Positions 35,326 through 44,230 of a stretch of 64,000 bases of DNA are shown here, piece by piece. Below the pieces are notes generated by a model. That model worked only from the letters and a program-made list of their open reading frames with translations. It did not search any database and had not been told where the DNA came from. The stretch is from Cohnella sp. OV330 (GTDB lineage Bacteria; Bacillota; Bacilli; Paenibacillales; Paenibacillaceae): the NCBI RefSeq assembly GCF_900112065.1, contig NZ_FOKE01000005.1:434001-498000 (forward strand), given 5' to 3'. A program made the translations under genes and the position numbers. How positions within the stretch are numbered: position 1 is the first letter of the stretch; each line of letters opens with the position of its first letter.

Positions 35326-35763
35326 TCAATAACAATAGAAATTCTTCCAGCTACTGTAGGAGTCGTACTTCGGATCGTCCCATTTGTCGTCATCGCAGTC
35401 ATTGCCGTTGAGCCAGTCCCAGAAACCGCCGTCGTGATTCCCATAATCGGAATCATGATCATGGTTATTGTTGTTGCCTTTATCGTTGCCTTTATCGTTG
35501 TTGTTGCCTTTATCGTTGCCTTTATCGTTGTTGTTGCCTTTATCGTTGCCTTTATCGTTGCCTTTATCGTTGCCTTTATCGTTCGCTTGATTCGATGTGC
35601 TGGACTTGCCTGTGAACAACCAAGCGATCGTACTCGTAAAGGAAGAGAAGTACGAAGAGGAATGAGAGTTTGATGAATTATTCGAAGACGCGAAGGCCGA
35701 TGTCGGGAACAGCATGACGCTTATTACAACAACGAAAAGCGCCATTCGAGAAAACTTAGTCAT
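35326..35763 (-). CDS. Small secreted NDKG-repeat protein, function unknown
   Basis: A 145-residue protein with a signal peptide (MTKFSRMALFVVVISVMLFP, cleavage likely at AFA-SS). After a Ser/Asn-rich stretch comes a run of NDKG and NNNDKG units (about residues 60-100), then an Asp- and aromatic-rich C-terminus (GGFWDWLNGNDC, DDDKWDDPKYDSY, ending NFYCY) with two Cys. AGGTG lies nine bases before the ATG. No family is recognised. Highly charged repeats, export and position inside an EPS region suggest a matrix or cell-surface role, possibly ion binding; this is inference. Confidence 0.75.
   Translation of the reverse strand: MTKFSRMALFVVVISVMLFPTSAFASSNNSSNSHSSSYFSSFTSTIAWLFTGKSSTSNQANDKGNDKGNDKGNDKGNNNDKGNDKGNNNDKGNDKGNNNNHDHDSDYGNHDGGFWDWLNGNDCDDDKWDDPKYDSYSSWKNFYCY
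35467..35583. repeat. Tandem 12-bp repeat coding NDKG units
   Basis: Units of TTTATCGTTGCC and TTGTTG insertions repeat about nine times in near-perfect register, arranged in a higher-order ~30-bp pattern. All units are in frame with the NDKG gene, so copy-number change would alter protein length without a frameshift. Confidence 0.9.
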
Positions 35764-35785
35764 CTATATAACACCTCTATCATTA

Positions 35786-35844
35786 GTTCTATAGAACCAC
35801 AGCCTACTGAAGGTTATTTTAAAACAAATTTTGCCAAATGTAAA
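35786..35844 (-). promoter_or_regulatory. Promoter of the NDKG gene with GTTC palindrome
   Basis: On the minus strand TTTACA (35839-35844) and TAAAAT (35816-35821) are spaced by 17 bp. Downstream lies the 12-bp palindrome GTTCTATAGAAC (35786-35797), a shorter relative of the SinR-like element. Whether the same repressor binds it is unknown. Confidence 0.55.
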
Positions 35845-35861
35845 TGATGAAATGGGATGCG

Positions 35862-36923
35862 TCACAACACTACGCTCTTTTTTTTCGCCGGTAGCCTTAT
35901 CCATATCCACGTGATGGCCAAGCATTCCGCCAACGTCAGCAGCAGGTAAATAAGCCCTTCTAGCCCGCTCATTGAAGCACGATCCCAATCTAGCGCGAAC
36001 AAATTCAACTCCATCAGCGGGATATGGCACACGAAAGCGATGATGCTGAATAGATTAATCGCCCTATGGTACTTTTGCACCTCCTTTAGCGGCACGCGAA
36101 GGATTCCGTAGAACAGGAGAATCGTATTCGGAATCAGGCTGAACGCCAGCTTGTATTTTTCGTTCCAGTCGGCGAAGCTGAGAAGGAGTCCGGTCTCGAA
36201 AAGAGTAAGGACGATAGCCGGCATCCATAATGATCTTGGCTTTAGCCTGAGGAAAGGCTGCTCTTTACGGGCCAGTACGGCTCCCAAAAGAACGAAGGTT
36301 AAGCCGAAACCGAAGTACCTAGTAAACAAGCTGATCAGGTCATCCTTATATCCCTCCAGCAGCGAAAATGGGCCCCACGGAAAATCGTGCGGAAACGCCC
36401 TCAACGATCCGGATGTCCATTGGCATATCGCATATCCAACTCCTGCCGCGATCATACCGATCAGCAGTCTATTCCGCGCCCATAGCCAATAACTGATCAG
36501 AACGCCGAACAACAGCGGCGGGATGAACCAAAGCTGCAGGAAAGGCCCATTCAAAAATACCGCATAGACGAGGATCTTCGTTTGCAGGAACAGATTGCTT
36601 AGCCCCAACCCGCCGGTCTGAAGCGCCGGAAACGTAAACCTTATCATAAAGAGAAAGCAGAAAAAGGCGTAAATGATCCCGATTCGCGTCACGTATTTAC
36701 GCACGTAAGCGCCCGGAACCGCTGCATGCGTCCACCCTTGGTAGACAAGGAATCCGGAAACGACGTAAAAGCATGGCACGATAATCCGCAGCGCCAACAG
36801 CGCGAACTGGTACTGCTGTTCGGGCACCTCCTGCATGAGGGGGATAAGCAGCGCATGGGCCGTCACGACCAGCAATGCTCCCGTCAGCTTGAACAACGTA
36901 ATGCCGGAATAATAGTTACGCAT
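35862..36923 (-). CDS. Acyltransferase family 3 membrane protein
   Basis: A 353-residue integral membrane protein with about ten helices, of the OafA/YrhL acyltransferase-3 type: RNYYSGITLFKLTGALLVVTAHALL with the conserved His, then VPCFYVVSGFLVYQG, and NGPFLQLWFIPPLLFGV. Such proteins move acyl groups, usually acetyl, to extracellular glycans. It overlaps the preceding acyl-ligase gene by eight bases, so the two form a unit. Likely EPS acylation; the acyl group is unknown. Confidence 0.85.
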   Translation of the reverse strand: MRNYYSGITLFKLTGALLVVTAHALLIPLMQEVPEQQYQFALLALRIIVPCFYVVSGFLVYQGWTHAAVPGAYVRKYVTRIGIIYAFFCFLFMIRFTFPALQTGGLGLSNLFLQTKILVYAVFLNGPFLQLWFIPPLLFGVLISYWLWARNRLLIGMIAAGVGYAICQWTSGSLRAFPHDFPWGPFSLLEGYKDDLISLFTRYFGFGLTFVLLGAVLARKEQPFLRLKPRSLWMPAIVLTLFETGLLLSFADWNEKYKLAFSLIPNTILLFYGILRVPLKEVQKYHRAINLFSIIAFVCHIPLMELNLFALDWDRASMSGLEGLIYLLLTLAECLAITWIWIRLPAKKKSVVL

Positions 36924-38718
36924 ATTCCTTCAGTTCTCCGACGCTTTCTAGGGCCAGCCGCTCCAGTTTGGCAATTGCGACCTTTCCCGTCGGCGAGATA
37001 GGAAGCTCCGATACTTGTATGTAGTACTTGGGGAGTTTGAATGCGGACAGATGCGGTTTCAAAGATTCGTTCATTTGGCCGGAAGTCGGATGCCGCCCCG
37101 GTCTTGGAACGATAAAAGCGCATAATTGTTCACCGTACAAATCGTCCGGAACACCTACAACGCATGCGTCCTCCACATCCGCTTGCAGGAGAAGCATGCG
37201 CTCGATCTCGATGGGAGAGATCTTCTCGCCTCCTCTTGAGACCATCCGTTTCATTCTTCCCGTTATCGTGAGATGACGATTGCCGTTAAGGAAGCCGAGA
37301 TCTCCCGAACGATACCAGCGATCGGCAGTCAAGCTTGCACGATTGCTATCCTCGTCGCAGTACTTCATCACCCTGTGGCTCCGAATTTGGATCTCTCCTT
37401 GCTCTAGCGCAGGCAACTCCTCTCCGGTCTCGGGATGGACGATCCTGACTTCCACGCCCCGGTCCACTTTTCCGGCCAAGCTGTGCGCGCTGTTCTCGAA
37501 TTCCCGAGGAGAGATGGATCCGCTTAGAAACTTCGCCTGCTTCAACAGCCTGATCATCAGACGCAATAGCTTATTCCCTCTGCTTTCCAGCAAGCAGATA
37601 CCGTTGGATACCGCTCCCGCTTCAGACGAACCGTAACTAACCATAAAAAAGATCAGGTTCAAATCTCGCGTGACGCGCTGCAAAATGTCGTTGTTAACCG
37701 CAGCGGAGGTGAATATAACCCCGAGCACCGACGAGAGATCGAATTTATCTCGCTCGCCGCAATTTAGCATCCGCTGGATCATGTAGGGGGTACCGACCAG
37801 AAACCGGTATTTGCCTTCACTAAGTACGGTAAGCGCGGTAATGGGATGGAACCGGCTCAACATGACGATGCGGATGTTGCATACTTTGAGATTGGTAATA
37901 ATCGTGGCGAATCCGCCAAGATGATAAAGCGGCAGCAACGTCATAACGGAGAATCGGCTAGATACGCGGTCCGTCCATCGCCTGAAGATGTCGGCACCTC
38001 TCCGTTTGCCGGCGGCACGGTCATTGTCGGAAGAGACCAGGAAAGAGGCCGTCGTTCGGAGAACCCCCTTTGGCACGCCTAACGTCCCGGAGGTATATAG
38101 AAGAACGAGCGGGTCCTCCGAACGAATGGACCGACACCTGTCTATCAGTTGCTGTTCTTCCTCGGGGCCGGATATCGCGAGCAACTCCGAGTAGGGGCGG
38201 AAAGGAGCGAAAACGTTATTGGGCTCGTCCACGATAAAAATATGCTTCGGAATCCAAGCAGCGCCGCGTCCGAGCTTGCGGTGCTCCTCCATGAATTCGC
38301 TTAAAATAGTCGCGTATGGCTGCCGATGACCGGTCGCTGTCATAATGAGTACAGCCGGCATCGCGTCGGCAAGCAGAGCCCGAAGTTCATCCTTAGCCGA
38401 ATAGCTGTTGAACGGCACGATCACCGCTCCCGCGCAGGCCGCCGCGAGCATAGAGATAATCCATTCCATCCGCCCCGGCATCAGAATCGCGACGCGGTCT
38501 CCCTTTTGAATCCCGACTTTAATCAACCCTTGCGCCGCGCGCCAAGTCTCCTGCCAAACCTTCAACCACGAGTATTCTTGTCGCTCCTCCGGAAAGCTGA
38601 ATGCAATATCGTTCGGCGATTCTGTCGCGCGTCGCCGAAGCAAGTAGGGGAGCGTTTTCTCATCCATCTCCCCGACCGCCTCGCGCAAAAACGCCCATTC
38701 TTTATAACGACCGGACAT
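36916..38718 (-). CDS. AMP-dependent acyl-CoA/acid ligase
   Basis: A 600-residue class I adenylate-forming enzyme: LLYTSGTLGVPKGV (P-loop), YGSSEAGAVSN, YRSGDLGFLNG and the C-terminal SPTGKVAIAKL with the catalytic Lys. It would activate a carboxylic acid as an adenylate and then as a thioester. No carrier domain is fused and no acyl-carrier gene is adjacent, so CoA is the likely acceptor. GGAGG lies eight bases before the ATG at 38718. Coupling to the acyltransferase suggests a supply of activated acyl groups for EPS decoration. The acid cannot be told from sequence. Confidence 0.85.
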   Translation of the reverse strand: MSGRYKEWAFLREAVGEMDEKTLPYLLRRRATESPNDIAFSFPEERQEYSWLKVWQETWRAAQGLIKVGIQKGDRVAILMPGRMEWIISMLAAACAGAVIVPFNSYSAKDELRALLADAMPAVLIMTATGHRQPYATILSEFMEEHRKLGRGAAWIPKHIFIVDEPNNVFAPFRPYSELLAISGPEEEQQLIDRCRSIRSEDPLVLLYTSGTLGVPKGVLRTTASFLVSSDNDRAAGKRRGADIFRRWTDRVSSRFSVMTLLPLYHLGGFATIITNLKVCNIRIVMLSRFHPITALTVLSEGKYRFLVGTPYMIQRMLNCGERDKFDLSSVLGVIFTSAAVNNDILQRVTRDLNLIFFMVSYGSSEAGAVSNGICLLESRGNKLLRLMIRLLKQAKFLSGSISPREFENSAHSLAGKVDRGVEVRIVHPETGEELPALEQGEIQIRSHRVMKYCDEDSNRASLTADRWYRSGDLGFLNGNRHLTITGRMKRMVSRGGEKISPIEIERMLLLQADVEDACVVGVPDDLYGEQLCAFIVPRPGRHPTSGQMNESLKPHLSAFKLPKYYIQVSELPISPTGKVAIAKLERLALESVGELKEYA

Positions 38719-38763
38719 CCTTGACCCTCCTATGAATTCCTCGCGTTACATTCATTATTCATG

Positions 38764-38796
38764 AATATAACACGCCCATTGTTCTTTATAAAGAAC
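38764..38796 (-). promoter_or_regulatory. Promoter and perfect SinR-like palindrome of the acyl-ligase unit
   Basis: The palindrome GTTCTTTATAAAGAAC lies at 38781-38796, identical to the epsA-like site. On the minus strand a -35 (TTTATA, 38787-38792) lies inside it, and -10 TATATT is at 38764-38769, with 17-bp spacing. Confidence 0.7.
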
Positions 38797-38805
38797 AAAA
38801 ATGAC

Positions 38806-41376
38806 TCAAGGATTGACGAAGTTCCCGCTCACGATATCATTGGCTTTTAAGGACAGGACGGCTTTGTTAAGCGTATTGTTCCGAATCGTATACGGCGGCG
38901 CCCCAATGCCGGCGTAAGCAGTCTGAATGCCGATCACCGCAATATTGGCATTGATGACGTTCCCCTCGATCCTTGACGCGAGGACGTCGAATGGTTTGCT
39001 TCGATCCCAGTAGTCGTTGATTCTAACCAGCTCCAACGATTTTCTTTGCATGTTCATCGCATTTACGACGTTATTTTCGAAAACGAAACGGTCCGCCGTC
39101 TGAACCGAAACCGGCTGGCTGTCGCCCAGTACTTCAAATTGCGAATTGCGGATCGTGACGTCCGCTCCCGCCCGCTGAACGACTATTCCGACAGATCCGG
39201 AAGTCGAATTCGTTTTGAACTTGGCGCGATCAAACACGTATTTAGCCGGAAGACTGATGCCGATTGCTCCCATTTGTCCGCCCTCTGACGCTTCAAACGA
39301 ACAATCCGTATACGTACCGGCCGGAAGGGACAGACCGTAGGTCGAATTGTAGTTCACAACTTGCAATCGGTCGAACGTATTCGCCGCCGTGGATCCTCCG
39401 ACGAACGAGCGCAGCTTGGACGGCCCCGATATTTTGACGTTGCGGAAGATCGTCGCTCCGGTGCCGTATACGGACAAACCGCCTTCCTTCGTATCGTCCG
39501 CAATCGTAATCGATATGTTGGACGCCGCGATATCCCCATTCGCCGCCGCAGAAGTATTCAGCGTTCCGTTGACGATGTCCAACCCGTCGATAATCATGTT
39601 CGGTCCCGTAACGTTTATATAGGAATCGTTCATCTTGTTGTTCAACAATTGAACATCGTGGTAAGCCAATATCCGCGTACCGTCGAAATGATTGTTCTTC
39701 GCCACCGTATCCCCCGCGAAGCTGGCAGAGACGGCGAGACCGATCGCGCCTTTCGAGGACAAATGGTTGTTATCGATGACAGCGCCGCGTCCGTCATATA
39801 GAATGACATCATAGCGGGCGTTATTCCAAAATTCGTTTCCGCGAATCGTAATGTTGCTATTCCAAAATCCGTTCTCGCCGAACCCGCCCTCGACGTCGAT
39901 GCCGGACATCGGTGCCGTACCGTTGATATCGTGAATCCGATTATTCTCGATCAACGTACGGTCGCCGCCGCCGATCGTTATGCCTTGTCGACGGTTGAAA
40001 GCGAACTCGGAATCGCGCACGACCGTGTTCCCCGCCTGAAGACGTTGCCAATACTCGCCATAGACATTAGCGGCGCTTGGTTGATTAATGACGATCCGCA
40101 TCTGCGCGGCACCTTTAGGGATGTCGATTCGGACTCTGACTTTTGCGGCGGTTTTGGAGATATAGACTTGATTTTTGTCATAAAAGAAAATTTCGAATGA
40201 CGAGGCATTTCGCCAGTTGGATAATTCAAAGTACCCTTGATCGACAAATTGAGACTTCGTTAACGAATACATCTTGATCGTGCGAATTTTATTTATGTCA
40301 ACGACGGGAGCGCCGGCCGCGTTTAACCCGCCCGACTCGAAGTTAGCGGCATAAAGATCCGAACCCATCTGTGCCGCGCCGCCGATGAATAGGCCGTCTC
40401 CCGTAAATTGCGTCGCCTTCACGCCCTGGATCGTGACGTTTTGCGCCCCTTCGATAACGATGCCGTACCCGCCCTCATGCGTGCCGGGGCTGCTCGGGCT
40501 ATCCTTACCGGAGAAGTCGTGCGTATCGCGGTCGCCTTTGTACGCCCCCCCTTTAATCGTGACATTGTCCGCGCCGTACCCGATCAGCAGCGTCTTGTAA
40601 GATTCCTTGCCGTTCGTTTCCTTTTGAACGATCGCATTCTGCGCAAGCTCCCATAGTATATTCGCTGCGAGGATAATCTGTTTGTCCTTGGAGATCAGAT
40701 ACGTTCCGGCGGGAACGTATATCGCTTGAACACGCTCGCCGCTCGCCCAAGCGAGCATTCGGTTCAGGCCGTCCGTCGTTCCGGCCGCGTCCGTGCCGTC
40801 GTTATGAATATTCCATCGGGGGAGCTCGACGAGATAATGGCTAGGCGTTCCCGGCACTGTCCCGCTCGAGGCGATCGTCTTGCCCGTCCGATCGATGGCT
40901 TTGACCTCGAAGCTGTAGGCGATGCCATAATTTAATCCGGCCACATTGAATTCGGTGTTCTGAATCGGCTTTGTATTTGCCAACTGTCCGTTCACGTAGA
41001 CGTTGTATCCTTGCAATTGAACGGAACTTACCGCTTCCCAATGGATCGCGACGGAGCTTGGACCTCCGACTGCTTGAACCCCTTTGATGACGACAGGGGC
41101 GATTGCCAGCGATACGTCGATTCCTTCTTCCTGTTGCGACTGATAGACGGCGGATACCTTCACCTTGTAGGTCTTTTCTCGCTCCAAGCCGGATAGGGCG
41201 TATTCGGTCGCCTTGACAGGCTCCGCGTTTTGTAACTCGCCATCGACGAAAATGTTATAACCGGTCAAGTATGCGCTTTGAATTTCCTCCCAGGAAATAA
41301 CAACGGAATCCCCTTCGCTCCTAGCCGATAGGTTAGTGGGCTCCGGCAGATCAAGAGAATTCGTGCTTCCCGCCAT
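38806..41376 (-). CDS. FN3-FN3-beta-helix protein (pectate-lyase-3 type)
   Basis: An 856-residue protein. Two fibronectin type III domains (about 8-92 and 93-180: LPEPTNLSARSEGDSVVISWEE, then GYNVYVNGQLAN) precede a pectate_lyase_3-like start (IHNDGTDAAGTTDGLNRMLAW) and a long beta-helix. The beta-helix half is clearly paralogous to the protein at 33093 (KETNGKE, GTHEGGYGI, EFAFNRRQGIT, SGIDVEGGF all shared). No signal peptide is visible at the ATG at 41376, which has GGAGGGGG upstream. Export may use another route or the enzyme may be cytoplasmic. Probably acts on an acidic polysaccharide. Confidence 0.82.
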   Translation of the reverse strand: MAGSTNSLDLPEPTNLSARSEGDSVVISWEEIQSAYLTGYNIFVDGELQNAEPVKATEYALSGLEREKTYKVKVSAVYQSQQEEGIDVSLAIAPVVIKGVQAVGGPSSVAIHWEAVSSVQLQGYNVYVNGQLANTKPIQNTEFNVAGLNYGIAYSFEVKAIDRTGKTIASSGTVPGTPSHYLVELPRWNIHNDGTDAAGTTDGLNRMLAWASGERVQAIYVPAGTYLISKDKQIILAANILWELAQNAIVQKETNGKESYKTLLIGYGADNVTIKGGAYKGDRDTHDFSGKDSPSSPGTHEGGYGIVIEGAQNVTIQGVKATQFTGDGLFIGGAAQMGSDLYAANFESGGLNAAGAPVVDINKIRTIKMYSLTKSQFVDQGYFELSNWRNASSFEIFFYDKNQVYISKTAAKVRVRIDIPKGAAQMRIVINQPSAANVYGEYWQRLQAGNTVVRDSEFAFNRRQGITIGGGDRTLIENNRIHDINGTAPMSGIDVEGGFGENGFWNSNITIRGNEFWNNARYDVILYDGRGAVIDNNHLSSKGAIGLAVSASFAGDTVAKNNHFDGTRILAYHDVQLLNNKMNDSYINVTGPNMIIDGLDIVNGTLNTSAAANGDIAASNISITIADDTKEGGLSVYGTGATIFRNVKISGPSKLRSFVGGSTAANTFDRLQVVNYNSTYGLSLPAGTYTDCSFEASEGGQMGAIGISLPAKYVFDRAKFKTNSTSGSVGIVVQRAGADVTIRNSQFEVLGDSQPVSVQTADRFVFENNVVNAMNMQRKSLELVRINDYWDRSKPFDVLASRIEGNVINANIAVIGIQTAYAGIGAPPYTIRNNTLNKAVLSLKANDIVSGNFVNP

Positions 41377-41463
41377 CGTACGATCCCCCTCCCAATGGAT
41401 AAAAATTTACATCTTAGGGTATATCGTATGTCATGCGTCAACCGTAAGGACCAGGCCTTATGA

Positions 41464-41583
41464 TCATATCAAGAGCCGGCCCATACCCGATTGCCGGAGA
41501 ACGATGCCTCCGAGCAAAAAAAAGACGATGCCTGTCGTCAGCAAGAAGCCGGCGACGACGATCGTCTTGCGAATGGCCTCCAA
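41464..41583 (-). CDS. Small single-pass membrane protein, 39 residues
   Basis: A TTG start at 41583 with AGGGG seven bases upstream opens a short frame whose product is one hydrophobic helix (TIVVAGFLLTTGIVFFLLGG) flanked by charged ends. It lies 11 bases after the membrane-protein gene at 41594, in the same direction. No family recognised; called on hydrophobicity, spacing and ribosome site only. Confidence 0.45.
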   Translation of the reverse strand: MEAIRKTIVVAGFLLTTGIVFFLLGGIVLRQSGMGRLLI

Positions 41584-41593
41584 ATCGGGGCCC

Positions 41594-42169
41594 CTATTCC
41601 CTGAGCGCTGTCGCCGCGTACTCGCGTCCGAATCTCCGAACGAGCACGATGAGCCAGATCCCCGCTGCAAATTGGCCCAATCCGGCAAGCAACGTCACGA
41701 TCGACAAGAAACCGATACCGTTCAAACCGAACGGTAGAACGAACAGCATAATGACGCTCATCGCGAGACTAAGATGCCATACGGCGCGAAACGACCGAGC
41801 CGCTTCCATGCGGTCGATCGATGCGGCCGTCCGCGCGAACCCCTCGCATAAGCCGTATAGCAGCGCGAGCATGCATAACGTCGAAAGTCCGATCGCGGAC
41901 AGCGCAGACAGCGAGTACGAGCGATCCGACTGCGAGATCGTCACGGTCGCCGGCATCGCGCCCGCCAACTCGGCGATCGACAACGCCAGCATAACCGCCG
42001 CAGCCGCCATGGCGATCCCGAATCCGCGCTGACGGTCCGGCAAGTTGGCGAGACCGATCAGAATTAAAATAAATCCAAGGACGTCCGGCAGCAGGTCGAA
42101 GCCGTTAATCCGAAAATCGAACAGCGTCAGCCCGATACCCCAGGCGATCTGCGAGCAAGCGGTCCTCAT
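41594..42169 (-). CDS. Hypothetical membrane protein
   Basis: A 191-residue protein with about five or six hydrophobic segments (for example LLPDVLGFILILIGLANLP, GFGIAMAAAAVMLALSIAELAG, and SLAMSVIMLFVLPFGLNGIGF). The ATG overlaps the upstream gene as ATGA. Family not recognised. It probably works with the anchored protein encoded just upstream. Confidence 0.75.
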   Translation of the reverse strand: MRTACSQIAWGIGLTLFDFRINGFDLLPDVLGFILILIGLANLPDRQRGFGIAMAAAAVMLALSIAELAGAMPATVTISQSDRSYSLSALSAIGLSTLCMLALLYGLCEGFARTAASIDRMEAARSFRAVWHLSLAMSVIMLFVLPFGLNGIGFLSIVTLLAGLGQFAAGIWLIVLVRRFGREYAATALRE

Positions 42170-42996
42170 TTCGCCGCCCTCCTCTGCGCTTTGACGTATT
42201 CGCGAATGGCAGCCTGCGTCGGATAAGGATGCCGCTCCATCGGAATCATTTGAACCCGGCCGATGCCGGCCTCATCCGTATATTCAAGCCGGAGCCGCAT
42301 TGTGACAGGCTGCAGGTAGAGCTGCGAATTCTCGGGTGCCGGAAAAGCCGCCGTCAGCGATATCGGCGTACCGGCATCGATCGCGCGCGGAAAGACGGCC
42401 GCGTCTGTGCCGAAGTACAGTTCATACGTAAAGGCCGAGCCGAGTTCGTTCAAAAAAGCGGAGCTAAATCCGGTTACTTTAACGGCTTTTTCCACCCGGA
42501 ACGACGCCGTACTCGTACCGTCGCTTGAACTGGACGAGCTGACCCCACTGATCGAACCGCCGCCACCCCTCTCACCCTCCCGGTACACGATCATCTCGCC
42601 GATATCCGACTTTTCCAGCGTGCCGTCGCTATAATATACATCAACCGAATTAATCGTCAGCGGCCCTGCCGATGCGGACGACGCCTCATCCGAGCCGGAA
42701 TTGAAATGCCCGATCAAGCGGTACAGCTTCTGGCTCCTGAACGTCATATATTCCGATATCGGATAAAACTGCAACGCCGGCAGCCCCTCGTTCGAGACCG
42801 ATACGGGCAGCCGCTTGTCGTCGTTGTTCGCGATGTAATATAGCATGAACGAGTCCCCTGGCGAATCGGACACCTCGATGAGATGCGATAAAAAGCGGCC
42901 TTCCGGCAACCGGCTCGTTGGATGCGAATAAATGTTATAGGCCCAGCTTGCGACGATAAGAATGAAGATCGACCATCCGAAGAATGCTTTTCTCAA
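42166..42996 (-). CDS. Hypothetical membrane-anchored protein
   Basis: A 276-residue protein with one N-terminal hydrophobic helix (AFFGWSIFILIVASWAYNIYS) and a beta-rich extracytoplasmic region that contains a low-complexity Gly/Ser linker (ERGGGGSISGVSSSSSSDG, about residues 145-163). TTG at 42996 has GGGGAG upstream. Coupled to the next gene. Function unknown. Confidence 0.72.
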   Translation of the reverse strand: MRKAFFGWSIFILIVASWAYNIYSHPTSRLPEGRFLSHLIEVSDSPGDSFMLYYIANNDDKRLPVSVSNEGLPALQFYPISEYMTFRSQKLYRLIGHFNSGSDEASSASAGPLTINSVDVYYSDGTLEKSDIGEMIVYREGERGGGGSISGVSSSSSSDGTSTASFRVEKAVKVTGFSSAFLNELGSAFTYELYFGTDAAVFPRAIDAGTPISLTAAFPAPENSQLYLQPVTMRLRLEYTDEAGIGRVQMIPMERHPYPTQAAIREYVKAQRRAAK

Positions 42997-43040
42997 ACGC
43001 TCTCCCCTTTCGTGCCCTATTCCCCGATATCCCTATTGCC

Positions 43041-43898
43041 TCAATCGTCCAACCGCGTCCATGTCGTCCTCACATATCCAAGCTTCATCCCAGCCCGGTC
43101 CATATTCCGCTGGCTTTGGGATAGATACGCACATTGGCTCACGGCGATCTTGCAGCCGCTCCGGTGCGCCGCGTCGATTCTCTTGTCCAAGAGCAGCCGA
43201 TGGAGCCCTCTGTTCCGATAGGCCGGCAGCACGGCCGCGAAGGTGAACGAGGCTTTGTCGTTCTGGATAAAAAGAACGCCCGCCCCCGCGGCGACACCGT
43301 CCGCATATGCGAGATAAAACTGCCATCCCGGCCGGCCATAGAGCACGCGGTTGTTCGCGGCGACAGACGGGATCCCCGCGTCCGGCAGTCCGGTCCCTTT
43401 GCAATGAATGGACGCGTACAGCTCCAATTGATCCTCCCGAAGCGCCTCGATCGAGATCGAACCCGAACCCGATCCCGTGCCCGATTCCTGAATTGAACCG
43501 GGCCCCTCGTGCCTCGCTTCTCGACGTTCGGGCTCCATATACATAGACGTATGAATGCCGGAGGGATAAAATCCCGCTTCCGTCAGTTTCTTCAAAACGA
43601 TCGGGCTCGCCAAAGCGGGTACCGCTTCGAATTGAACGGCCCGTCCTCTTTCTCGGTAGAACGCGACGATCGAATCGATCGCATCCGCATCCGCCTCGGT
43701 CAGCCCCTTTACCGTATTAAAAGCAGGCCAAGGCATCGTCTTGCTGTAAAAGCACGCGGCATTTCCGAACCGCGCGATCTCGATGCCTTCCGGGTTGCCC
43801 GGTCTGTCCCGGATCGCCAGCATGCGATCCGTCATGAATGCGATCTCCGAAGCCTCGATATCGCGGACGAGCGCGAGCGACGGCAATAAGCCGTTCAT
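43041..43898 (-). CDS. GNAT-family N-acetyltransferase
   Basis: A 285-residue protein whose C-terminal GNAT domain shows FTFAAVLPAYRNRGLHRLLLDKRID, the acetyl-CoA loop (R-x-x-G), and a preceding YLAYADGVAAGAGVLFIQ strand. The N-terminal half resembles the degenerate GNAT fold of tandem GNAT proteins. GAGGGA lies eight bases before the ATG. The substrate is not evident. Confidence 0.83.
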   Translation of the reverse strand: MNGLLPSLALVRDIEASEIAFMTDRMLAIRDRPGNPEGIEIARFGNAACFYSKTMPWPAFNTVKGLTEADADAIDSIVAFYRERGRAVQFEAVPALASPIVLKKLTEAGFYPSGIHTSMYMEPERREARHEGPGSIQESGTGSGSGSISIEALREDQLELYASIHCKGTGLPDAGIPSVAANNRVLYGRPGWQFYLAYADGVAAGAGVLFIQNDKASFTFAAVLPAYRNRGLHRLLLDKRIDAAHRSGCKIAVSQCAYLSQSQRNMDRAGMKLGYVRTTWTRLDD

Positions 43899-44230
43899 AA
43901 GGGGATCCCTCCAGCTTCAAGGTTTATCCCCTGATTTTACCACCGGTCCATCACGAATGGCCCGTTTTTTTGCCGGCTGCCGAAAAACGCGAGATGACGA
44001 ATACGAGCGGGACGTACAAAAACACCAGATTTTTTTGGGTTAGCCCAACTCGCGCCTGCAGACCCCAGAAAAAATAAAGTAAATGCGAAAATATAGCGTT
44101 GAGAGTAGATACATCTTTTTTTAAATCGCATCCAATCGCTTCTTGTAAAAAAAGGACCCTTAAGAAAGACGAAAAGTGTCCTTCCTCAAGATCCATCTCA
44201 TCAAAAAGCCTTTCATACAATGAATATGCG
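43899..44230. other. 332-bp gap: terminator plus AT-rich tract, no supported gene
   Basis: A terminator for the SpoU gene lies at 44147-44183. The rest is AT-richer than its surroundings. A minus-strand frame of 89 codons (43951-44220) runs through it, but it has no ribosome site and contains the terminator hairpin, so it is not called. Confidence 0.6.
44147..44183 (-). terminator. Terminator after the SpoU methyltransferase gene
   Basis: On the minus strand AAGGAC pairs with GTCCTT across a loop of about 20 bases and runs into TTTTTTT. Confidence 0.7.

Noticed and set aside
35467..35583. CRISPR-like regular repeat
   Set aside because: Units are contiguous 12-mers without spacers and code for NDKG repeats in frame.
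43951..44220. 89-codon minus-strand ORF
   Set aside because: No ribosome site and it spans a terminator hairpin; only weak hydrophobicity.
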